The translations under genes and the position numbers were made by a program. Shown here piece after piece: positions 26,530-37,598 of a stretch of DNA of 64,000 nucleotides. The stretch is from the NCBI GenBank assembly GCA_023375785.1, contig SZWC01004882.1, positions 30,447-94,446 on the forward strand, read 5' to 3'. Under the pieces are notes generated by a model, which was not told the origin of the DNA, did not search any database, and saw only the letters and a program-made list of their open reading frames with translations. Origin of the DNA: Penium margaritaceum (taxonomy: Eukaryota; Streptophyta; Zygnematophyceae; Desmidiales; Peniaceae). The stretch's first letter is position 1, and the number at the start of each line of letters is the position of its first letter.

Positions 26530-26552
26530 TGTCACATATAGGGTGCATCTAG
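26517..26552. other. Strand-switch junction of the 11-bp satellite
   Basis: CTAGTTGCACCCT (26517-26529), a 10-bp spacer, then AGGGTGCATCTAG (26540-26552). The two arms are inverted repeats with 12 of 13 matches. To the left all units read CTAGTTG, to the right all read CAACTAG. Confidence 0.85.
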
Positions 26553-29370
26553 GGCAAAATTTGGGAGTAGCTAGGGCGCAACGAGGTTGCAACCAGGGCA
26601 TAAATTCGACTAAACTACAGTGCAAGCACGGTGCAATTAGGGTTCAACTTGGGCGCAACTAGGGCTTAACTAGGGTAAATCAAGGACGCAAGTAGGACGC
26701 AACTAGGGAACAACAAAGGCGCAACTAGGGTACCACTAGACCACAACTTGGGCACAACTTTGTTACAACTAGAATGCAACTAGGATGTAACAAGGGTGTA
26801 ACTAGGGCACAACTAGAGTGCAAGTAGTGCAAAACTTAAATGCAACTTGGGCCAGACTAGGGCACAACTAGGATGCACCTTGAGTGCAACTAGGACACAA
26901 CCAAGGCGTAACAAGGCTGCAATTAGGGCATAACTAGGGCTCAACAATTGCGCAACTAGGGCACGACCAGTTTGCAACTAGAATGCAACTTGGGTGAAAC
27001 TAGGGCCCAAGTAGGACGCAAGTAGGATGCACCTAGGATGCAAGTAAGGCGCATCATGGGTGCAACCAGGATGTAACAAGAATGCAACTAGGGCACAACT
27101 AGGGTGTATCTAGGGCACAACTAGGGTTCAACTTGGGCCCTTCTAGGGCGCAACGGGGTTGCAACTAGTGCGCAACTAAGGTGAAACTAGGCCGCAACTA
27201 GGGCACACCTAGGGCGAAACTATGCCACAAGAATGGTGCAACTAGGACACAACTAGTGTGAAGCTAGGATGCAACTAGGGCAAAACAAGGGCGCAACTAG
27301 AGTGCAACTAGGGCGCAACTTTGGCACAACTAGAACATAACTAGGTCGTAACTAGAAGGTAACTTGGGCACAACTAGGTCACAATTAGGATTCAACTAGG
27401 GAACAACTAGGGCACAACTACCAAGCAATCAGAGTGTAACTAGGGTGCAACTGAGGTACAACGAGGGTGTAACTAGGACACTATTAAGGTACAACTAGGG
27501 CATAACTAGGGCACAACTAGGGTTTAACTAGGGCGCAAGTAGGGTAGAACTAGGGTGCAACTAGGGCACAACTAGGACACAACTATGGCACAGCTTAGGC
27601 ATTACTAGGATACAACTAGAAAACTATGGTGTGACTAGGGAAAGACTAGGGTGAAACTAGGGTGCAAATAGAATGCAACTTGGGAACAACTAAGATGCAA
27701 CTAGGGCACAACTAGGCTGCAACTAGGGTGCAAGTAGGGTGGAACTAGGGTGGAACTAGGGCACAACTAGGCTGCAACTAGGCCGCAACTAGTGTGCCTT
27801 AGTTGCACACTAACTGTGCAACGAGGGCGTTTTATTAGGGCGCAACTATTGCAGAACTTGGGAGCAATTAGGACACAAATAGGCTGCAACTAGGACGCAC
27901 CAAAGGCGCAACCAATGCACAACTAGATTTTAGGTGGGGCGTAACTAGAGCACAACTAGGATACAGCTAGGTTACTACTATGGGACAACTACGACACAAC
28001 TAGGGCACAACTTGGGTACAACAAGGACCTAGCTAGGGCACAACTGGGGTGCAATGAGGGTGCAACTAGGGTGCAAGTAGGACGCAACTGGGCCACAACT
28101 GTAGCGCAGTTGGGGTGCAACCAGGGTATAACTAGGGCACAAATAGGGCACACTAGGATGCAAGAAGGACACAACAAGGGTGTATCTAGGGCACAACTAG
28201 GGAGCAACGAGGGCGTGAATAGGTCGTAACTAGGGCGCAGCCAAGGTGCAACTAGGACGCAGATAGAGGGAAACTACTGCATAACTAGGACACAACAGGG
28301 GTGTAGTGAGGGCGCAAATAGGGTGCAACTAGGGTGCAACTAGGATGAAAGTAGGGAAAAACTAGGGCACAACTAGGATGCAAGTAGGGTGCAACTTAGG
28401 CGCAACTAGTGCACAAGTAGGATGTAACTAGGGTGAAACTTAGGCACAACTAGGATACAACTAGAGCACAATTGAGGTGCAACTAGGGTGCAACTATGGC
28501 GCCACTAGGGTGCAAGTATGGTGTAACCAGGGCCCAACTTGGGCATATTGAGGGTGCAAGTAGGGTGCAACAACAACACAACTTGGGCGCAACTAGGGCA
28601 AAACTACGGTGCAACTATGCTGCAACTAGGGTGCAACTAGGGTGTAACTAGACCAAAACTTGGCCGCAACTAGCACACAACTAGGACGTAACTAGATCAC
28701 AACTACGGCACAACTAGGCAAAAACTAATACACAACTAGGACGCATCTAGAGCACGACTTGGGCATAACTAGGCTACAACTTGGGTGCAACTAGGGCACA
28801 ATTAGGAAAAAACAAAGATACAACTACGGGGCAACGAGGGCACACCTACGGCACATCTAGGACGTAAATAGGAAGGAACCACGTTGTAACTATGGTACAA
28901 CTAAGACACAATTAGGGTGCAACCTGGGTACAACTAGGCTGCGGCTGAGGCATAACTAGGGTGCAACTATGGTGCAACTAGGGTGCAACTAGGGCGCTAG
29001 TATGGCGCAACTAGGAAGCAATTATGGCACAACCAAGACGTAACTAGGGTGCAAAATGGCCGCAACTAGGGCGCAACCAGGACGCAACCAAGGCGCAACT
29101 AGGATACAAGTAGGACACAACTAGGGCATAACCAGGGTGCAAGTAGGGCACATCTAAGGCGCAACAGGGACATAACTAGGGCGTAACTAGGATGAAACTA
29201 GGACACAACTAGGGCACAACAAGGGTCTAATTAGGGTGTAACTTGGACACAATTAGAATGCAACTAGGATGCAACGAGGGCATGATTATTGTGCAACTAG
29301 GGAGTAACTATGGCACAACTAGTGTGCAACAAGGTCTCAACGAGGGTGCAGCTAGGATGCAACTAGGGTA
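26540..29370 (-). repeat. 11-bp satellite block, CAACTAG orientation
   Basis: The same satellite on the other strand: GGYRCAACTAG units at 11-bp period, about 257 units. Confidence 0.93.
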
Positions 29371-29814
29371 TACCGTACTGCTCGTCATATTCTTTCAAAA
29401 TAATTGTTTTCCACTCGCCTACCTCCACCTCCGAAAACAAAGCATGCATGGGAGAATTGCTCTGAAAAGTATCCCCATGGAGGTTTCCTACACAAAAGTT
29501 TCCGGCCTTCATGAACTGTCAAGTTTTCTTCATGTAGGAAGTCAGAGGAGCTCGTCAATGAGCACAACAATCAATCAAAGTGTGCTTTGTTTTATTCTTG
29601 ATATCATTTTGGAGTGTGTAGCCTATCAAAGGGACGTTTGCCTATGTTTGAAAACATGTTTGTGATTGTTGGGAGAATATGAAAAACAAGGAGAAAAAGG
29701 GACACATGATGGGAGAATCACTTGTGAGAAGGAAAAAAAGGCAAAAATTGGGAAAACATGGAAATCGCATAATAAGGTCCTGAAAATTGAGCCAAAATGG
29801 AAATCACTACGGTA
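29371..29814. mobile_element. 444-bp non-satellite insert with short terminal inverted repeats (MITE candidate)
   Basis: Unique AT-richer sequence between satellite blocks. Its ends are TACCGTACTG (29371-29380) and CACTACGGTA (29805-29814), inverted repeats with 9 of 10 matches. Flanking GGTA (29367-29370, 29811-29814) or a TA dinucleotide could be the target duplication; the alternatives cannot be told apart. It holds only a chance open frame and no transposase. A miniature inverted-repeat transposon is the simplest reading, but the ends are short. Confidence 0.45.
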
Positions 29815-32800
29815 ACTAGGATGCAACTAGGGTCTAACTTGGACGCAACTATGGTGCAACTAGGGTGCAACTAGGATGCAAGTAGGTTACAGATAGGGCG
29901 CAACAAGGTCACAATTAGGATGCAACTAGGGTGCATCTAGGGTGTAATTAGGCGATAACTTGGATACAACTAGGCGGTAACTATGGCGCAACTAAGGTGT
30001 AAGTTAATGGCATCTAGGATGCAACTCGGGTACAACTAGGGCACAACTAGGGCACAACTAGGACAAAAAGTTGGACACAATCAGGACACAAATAGGGTGC
30101 AACGAGGGCACAACTAGAGTGTAAGTAGGGGGAAACTAGGGTGCAACTAGTACACAACTAGGGTGCAACTAGGGCATATCTAAGGTGAAAAAATGATACA
30201 ATTAGGGTGCAAATAGGGTGCAATAAGGATGCAAAAAGGGCAAACCTAGGGTGCAACTAGGGTACAACTATGGTATAACTTAGGGCATATCTAGGTAAAA
30301 AATAGGGCGTAACTAGGGCACAACTAGAGCATGATTGAGGTAGAACTAGGACACAACTAGGGTGCAATCACGGAGCAACTAGGTTGCAACTAGGGCTCAA
30401 CCATGGCATTATTGGGGCGCATATAGGATACAAATAGAGCGCAAATATGTCTCAACATGAGCAAAACTATGGTGCGACTAGGGCAAAACTAGGACGCAAC
30501 TAGGCTACAAGTAGGGTGCATCTAGGTCACAGCTAGGTTGTAGCTAGGCTGCAATTAGGGCGCAATTTGGATGCAACCAGGTTATAACTACTGTGCAGTT
30601 AGGGCAAAATTAGTGCGTAAGTAGGACATAACTAGGAATAATCTATGACAAAGCTAAGGTGGAACAAGGCGCAGCTAGGGCACAACTATGGCGCAACTAG
30701 GGTGCAACTACAACACACCGAGGATACAACTAGGACGCAACTAGGTTGAAGCTACGGTGTAACTAGGACGCAAGTAGGGTGCAACTTGGGCATAACTAGG
30801 CCGTAGCTAGGACACAATGAGGATGCGTCTAGGACGCAACTAGGCTACAACTAGGGTGCAAGTAGGATGCAACTAGGACGCAACGAGTGTGTACCTAGGG
30901 TGCAACAAAGCTGCAATTAAGGAAAAACATTTGTGTGCAACCAAGGTACAACTATGGAACAAACAGGGCACAACTAGAACATAACTAGGGTGCAACTAAG
31001 ACTCAAATTGGGCATAAGAGGGGTATAGCCTATGTGCAAATAGGGCATAACAAGGGCACAACTAGAGCACAACTAGGGCGCAACTAGGGCACAACTAGGG
31101 CGCAAGTAGGCCGCAACTAGGACGCAACTATTGCACAACTAGGGCATAACTATGGCAAAACTAGGGCTCAACCAGTGCGCGACTAGGGTGCAACTAGGGC
31201 TTAGCTAGGGCACGACTAAGGTGCAACAAGGGCCACTCTTGGACACAACTAGTGTGCAACGTGGATGCAATTAGGATGAAACTACGATGCAATAAGTGTG
31301 CAACTAGGGTGCATCTAGGGCACAAATAGTGTGCAACTCCGGTGTAACTAGGGCACAACCAGGGTGCAACTAGAGTGCATCTAGGGTGCAACTAGGCCGT
31401 TACATAGATGTAACAAGGATGCAGCTAGGGTACACCTAGGGCACAACTAGGATACAACTGAAGTACATCAAGGAAGCAGCTACGGTGCAACTAGGATACA
31501 ATTAGGGGACAACTAGGATGAAACTAGGGCACAACTAGGCACAACAAGGGTGTAGCAAGGGTGCAATTAGGGTACAACTAGGAGCAACAAGGATGTAACT
31601 AGGACCCAACTAAGGTGTGACGAGGGCACATCAAGGGCAAAACAAGAGAAGAACTAGGGTACAACTAGGGCGCAGCTAGGATATAACTAGGGAAAAAGTA
31701 GGGCACAACTGGAGTGTAACTAGGGCACAACTAGGATGCAACTAGGGAAAAACTCAGGCACAACTGGACTGTAACTAGGGTGCAACTTAGGCATAACTAG
31801 TGCGCCAACTAGAGGACAACTAGGGCATAACTAGGATTCAACTAGGGCACAATTCATGTGCAAATCGGTTGCGACTAGAGTGCAACTAGGGCCCAACTAG
31901 TGCACAACTAAGGCAAAAACAGGGCACGACTAGGGCGCAACTTTGTTCCAACTAGGGTGCAACAAGAGCACAACCATGGCGGAACTAGGGCACAGCTAGG
32001 CTGCAACTAGGGTGAAATATGGGTGCAACTAGGGAACTACTTGGTTGCAGCTAGGCCGCAATTAGGACGCAAATAGGATGCCACTAGGGTGTGTTTCTGC
32101 ACATCTAGGGCACAAATGTTGCATGACTAGGGTGCAACTAGGGCACAAGTAGGGCGTAAGTAGGGTGGAACTTGGGTGCAACTAGGGCACAACTAGGGCA
32201 AAACTAGAATGCAACTAAGGTGCAACTAGGGCACAACTACGCCACAGCTAGGATGCAACTTGGGTGGAACTTGGCTGGAACTAGGGCATAGCGAGTGCAC
32301 GACTAGGGCGTGAATATAGCGCAACTAGGGCATAACTAGTAAGTGACTAGAAGACAGCTAGGGTTAAGCTAGGACGCGGCGAGGGTGCAACAAGGATTCA
32401 ACTAGGGTGCAACTTGGATGCATCTAGGACGCAACCACGGTGCAACTAGGATGCAACTAGAGCGCAACCAGGGCGCAAGTAGGGTACAACTAGGGTGCCA
32501 CCATGGTGCAACCAGGATGCAACTCGGTCACAATTAGGGTGTAACTAGGGCGCATCTAGGGTGTAACTAGGCCGTAACGATGGCACAACTCGGCTGTAAC
32601 TAAAGCGCATCTAGGACGTAACTAGGTTGCAACTAGAACACAACTAGGGTACAACTAGGATGCAACTAGGACACAACTAGGCCACAACTGGGATGCAACT
32701 CGGACACAACTAGGGCGCGACGAGGATGCAACTAGAACACAAATACGCAACACTAGGGTATGACTAGGATGCAACTAGGGTACAACCAGCATGCAACTAG

Positions 32801-35766
32801 GGCACATCAAGGGCACAAATTGGCTGCAACTAGGACAAAACTGGGATGCAACTAGGGTGTCACAAGTGCACAACTAGGACGCAACTGGGGTGCAACTATG
32901 GCGCAACTAAGGCGCCACTACGGTGCAACTAGGCACAAGTAGGGCGTAACTTGCAAGCAACTACGGCATCACTAGGACGCAATTGGGGTGCAACTTGGAT
33001 GTACCTAGGACAAAGCTAGGGCACAACTAGGGTACATCTAGGGTGCAAAGAAGACACAACTAGGGCTCAACTATGATGCAACTAGGAAACTACTAGGACA
33101 CAACTAGGGCGCAACTAGGGCACAAATAGGGCACAGCTAAGGTGTAGCTAGGGTAAAAAGAGGGAACTAGGGAGCAACTAGGGTATGGCTAAGGCGCGAC
33201 GAGGACACCGGTGCGGTACAACTAGGTCGTAACTAGGGCACAAATAGGGCATAACCAGGGCGGAGCTAAGGCCCAACTAGGGTACAACTAGGGCGGAACT
33301 GGGAAGCAATGGGAGCGCAACTAGGGCACAACCCAGATGCATCTAGGGTATAAATTGGGTGCAACTATAGCACAACTAGGGAATGTCTAGGGCACAACTA
33401 GGGTATAACACCGGTGCAACTAGGGAAAAAATAGGGCACAACTAGGATACAACTAGGAAAAAATGAGGGCGCAACTAGGATACACCTAGGGTGGAACTTT
33501 GGCACAACTGGGGCGCATTTGGGGCGAAATTGGGTGGCAACCAGGGCACAACTAGGACACACCTGGGGCGCAACTGGTGCGTAACTAGTACGCATTTGGG
33601 ACCCAACCAGGACACAACTAGGGCACAACTAGGACGCAAGAAGGGCGCAACCAGGCCACAACCAGTGCGCAACCAGTGCACAACTAGGAAGCAACTAGGA
33701 TTCAACTAGGGTGCAACTAGGGAACAACTAGGGCACAACTATGGTGCAAATAGGACGCAAGTAGTGTGCAACTAGGTGCAACTACAACATTTCTGGAACG
33801 CAAGTAGGGCGCAACTAAGCCGCAACTAGGGTACACCCAGGGCACAACTGAGGCACACCTAGGACGTAACCATGGCGCATTCAGGGTGTAACTAGGGCAC
33901 AAAAAGGGTCCAACCAGGACGCAACTAGGGTGCAATTGGGGTGCATCTTGGATGCAACTAGGGTGCAACTTAAATGTAATTAGGATGCAACTAGGGCACA
34001 ACTAGGATGCAAGTAGGGCACAAATTGGACACAACTAGGCCACAACTAGGGTACAACAAGGGCTCAAATAGGACGCAACTAGGACGTACCTGTGGCGTAA
34101 CTACAGCGCAACTAGGGCATGAATAGGGTAAGACTAGGGCGTAACTACGGCAAAACTGGGGTGTAATAGGGGCACAACTAGGGCAGAAAAGGTGTGAATA
34201 GGCCGCAACTAAGGTGTAACTAGGGCACAACTATGGTGCAACTAAGGTGCAACTAGGATGTAACTAGGGTGTAACTAGGACGTAACTAGGGTGTAACTAT
34301 TGTGCAACTAGGGGACAACCAGGGTGCAATGAGGGCGCAAATAGGGTGTAATTAGGGCACAACTCATGCGCAACTAGGACGCAACTAGGACACAGCTATG
34401 GCGTAACTAGATCACACGTAGGATGTAAATGAGGTGCAATAAGGACGCAACTAGGACGCAACAAGTGCGCAAGTAAGGCCCAACTAGGGCAGAACTTAGG
34501 TGCAACTAGGGCATAACTAGTGCGTAGCTTGGGCAAAACTAGGACACAACAGGAGCGTAACTAGGACGCAACTCGGGTGAAATTAGGGTGCAACTAGGTA
34601 AAAACTAGGGCTTAACAAAGAAACAACCATGGTGCAACTAGGGAGCACCTAGGGCGTACCAAGGGTGTATCGAGTGTGTAACCATGGCGCAACTAGGGTG
34701 CAACTAGGGCGCAAAAATGGCTTAACCAGGATGTAACTAGGGTGCAACTAGGGCGCAAGTAGGCCAAGAGAAGGGCAAACATAGGGTGTAACTAGAGCGC
34801 TACTAGGGTGCATCTAGGGCGCAACTAGGGCACAACTAGGGTGTAACTAGGGTGCAACAATGACACAACTTAGGTGCAACAAGGGCACCACTAAAACGCA
34901 ACCAGACCGCAACAAGGGTGCAACTACGGTGCAGCTAGGGCACATCTAGGGGGAAGCTAGGGGGCACCTGGGACACACCTGGGGTGCAACGAGGGCACAC
35001 CTGGGTCATAACTAAGGCGTTACTAGGTTGCAACTAGGGCAGAAAAATCGCATAACTAGGGCAGAACTAGGCCGCAATTGGGACGTAACTAGGATACAAT
35101 TAGAGCGTAACTGGACCATAACCAGGGCACAACCAGGGCATAACTAGGATGTAATTTGGACACAAATAGGGCGTAACCAAGACGTTATAGGGTGCAACTA
35201 GGACGTAACTAGGGCACAACTAGGGTACAACTAGGGTGCAACTAGGGTGCAACTAGGGTGTAACTTGGGTGCATACATGGTAGCATTATGGCACAACTGG
35301 GAAAGAACTAGGATGCAACTAGGGCACAACTACTGTGCAATTATGGCGCAACTAGGGCTCAACTAGTGTGCAACTAGGGTGTAATACGGGTGAAGCTAGG
35401 ACGCAAATTGGACATACCTAGGATGCCATGAGGGTACAAATAGGAGACAACTTGGGCGCAACTAGGGGACAACTTGGGTGTAAACAAGATGAAACTAAGG
35501 ACACAAGCAGGGTGTAACTAGGTCGCAACAAGGGCACAACTAGGTTGCATCTAGTGTGCAACTTAGGTACAACTAGGGCATAACTAGAACGAAACTTGGA
35601 TGCAACTACTGTTCAAACAGGGAACGATTAGTTCGCAACTAGGGTGAAACCAGGGTGCAACTATGGCGCAAGTAGGGTGCAACTAAAGTGAAACTAAGGT
35701 GCAACCAAGGTGTAATTTGGTCACAACTAGAATCCAACTAGGGAGTAGGTGGGGTGTAACTAGGAC
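29815..35766 (-). repeat. 11-bp satellite block, CAACTAG orientation (longest uninterrupted)
   Basis: About 5.95 kb, some 540 units of GGYRCAACTAG. The last five bases, AGGAC (35762-35766), are the left target duplication of copia B. Open frames in it show an 11-residue periodicity (for example CPSCALV), which follows from 33 bp being three units and does not indicate a protein. Confidence 0.93.
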
Positions 35767-36337
35767 TAAGGAGAATGAAACAGTTCTAATGCAACTTGTT
35801 TTGTACAAAATGGTGCAGGTTTGAGTGAGTTACGGTTGGGTAAGTGACGGCCATAGATTATCGTCGCACTAACACCAAGTTGTAGGAGGGGACAGACAAC
35901 TCTATCAGGTGGGACTCGCTAATCGAGCCCACCCATCATTTTCCAAGCACGAGGAAATCCTGCATGCGACTCTAAAACCGGCTCTAGGCTGATTCTCAGT
36001 TTGCGCACAAACTATGCCAGTAAAAAATACCCAGCATCGGCATCGAGGTCTTCTCTAGGTTCTTCGAACACAAGCATTAAGCATGAAGGATCATGAAAAA
36101 GGCAAGACCAAAACTAGGTCACCATAGGCTAGTCCAGCAATAGCCATGGATGAAGAGGATGGAGCTGGGGCATTGCTTTCAAGAGGGAAGCGAGCATAGG
36201 AGGGAGAAGAGCAGATGTGTCGTGTGCCCGATGCTGACGCCCGCACTCACTGTGCGTCGCTTCTGCTCTCTGAGTCAGCATGTCCTGCACACTCATCACC
36301 ACCACAGAGTTGTGCATATGTACAGGGAGGAGTAACA
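35767..36337 (-). repeat. 3' LTR of copia B
   Basis: On the minus strand it starts TGTTACTCCTCCC and ends CATTCTCCTTA. It aligns with 41664-42229 throughout (shared GTCGCACTAACACCA and GGTCACCATAGGCTAGTCC). The purine-rich AAGAGGGTG lies just upstream on the minus strand. Confidence 0.88.
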
Positions 36338-37281
36338 CACCCTCTTGGCCATGTGTGCAAAGGGCGCTCAGCAAAGATGATAAAGTTGTAGTTGAAGTGC
36401 AGTGGAGGGCAATGCTTTGGTGAGGAAGTCCGTCAGTTGTGCATCCACACTGATGGGTTGGACTTGAATGGCTCTTGCCTCTACTGCCTCATGGACTAAT
36501 TGATGTTTGACACTAATATGCTTTTTGCGTGGGTGCAACACATCGTCATTTGTGGCTATGCGGCATGCTGCGGAGCTGTCGTTGTGCAATGGGACGGTGT
36601 GCCCATTCAGACCCAATTCAAGCAGGCGTGCCAGCCAGATGCCCTCACACTCTGCTTCATCCAATGCCATGTACTCTGCTTCTGCAACACTGCGTGCCAC
36701 ACATGACTGGCTTGCACTTTGCCATGACACAACCGTACCCCACAGACAAAGCACATACCTACCATGACTACGGGCCTGGCAGTCTCGCGCATAGTCGCTG
36801 TCACAAAACCCATCCAACAAACGACACAATGTGGGAGCGAAGACCAGACCAAAGCCAACGGTGTCCAGCACATAGCGCAGCAGTTCTAGCAACGCTTTAT
36901 GATGCGCGCTGCAAGGTTGTTGGCCAAACTGGGCCAGCACATTGACTGCACAGGAATTGTCTGGACGTGTGGTGGATGCAAGGTAGGAGAGGTTGCCTGT
37001 AATCTGTCGGTACAGTGTAGGATCACAGTCTGGACTGTATTTAGTGATGCATGCATCCAGTACATGAGTGTACACATCAGGGATCATCGGTGAGTGTTGT
37101 GTTGGAAGGTGATGTAGAAGTTGTTGAAAACGTGCAGTGAGATGTGTGAGAAACCATCCCTGCTGCAATGTGATTGTGCGTGCACTTCTGTCTCTGATGA
37201 TGGTCATGCCCACAATTTACTGGCCTCTCCTAGATCCGTCATGATGTAATGCTGCGTGAGTAGGGCCTTTGTGTGTGTAAT

Positions 37282-37282
<1 letters not shown>

Positions 37283-37342
<60 letters not shown>
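37283..37342. repeat. (GA)n microsatellite
   Basis: About 30 GA dinucleotides inside the RT region of copia B. A second, shorter run (37562-37594) directly follows the N-gap; the two are probably one locus. Confidence 0.9.
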
Positions 37343-37346
<4 letters not shown>

Positions 37347-37471
37347 GGGGACAAAACGAGTAGATCATGGACATAGAACAGTAGCACGACGGGTACTCTA
37401 TTGTCCCAGCGTAGGAAGCGGGAGGGATCAAACACACTCTGCGTGAACCCCCCGGTTGTAAGGGTCTGACT

Positions 37472-37561
37472 NNNNNNNNNNNNNNNNNNNNNNNNNNNNN
37501 NNNNNNNNNNNNNNNNNNNNNNNNNNNNNNNNNNNNNNNNNNNNNNNNNNNNNNNNNNNNN
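37472..37561. other. Assembly gap (90 N) with duplicated flank
   Basis: The gap is followed by (GA)n and a 129-bp stretch (37595-37723) identical by eye to 37343-37471 on its left. The most likely cause is a failure to collapse over the GA microsatellite. Confidence 0.9.

Positions 37562-37598
<37 letters not shown>

Noticed and set aside
29243-29665. 140-codon plus-strand frame crossing from satellite into the 444-bp island
   Set aside because: It spans a repeat/insert border and has no domain; chance open frame.
33398-34230. Cys/Pro/Ser-rich peptides with 11-residue periodicity (CPSCALV type)
   Set aside because: They come from the 11-bp satellite: 33 bp is three units and eleven codons, so every frame gives an 11-residue repeat. 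Frames are short and interrupted.
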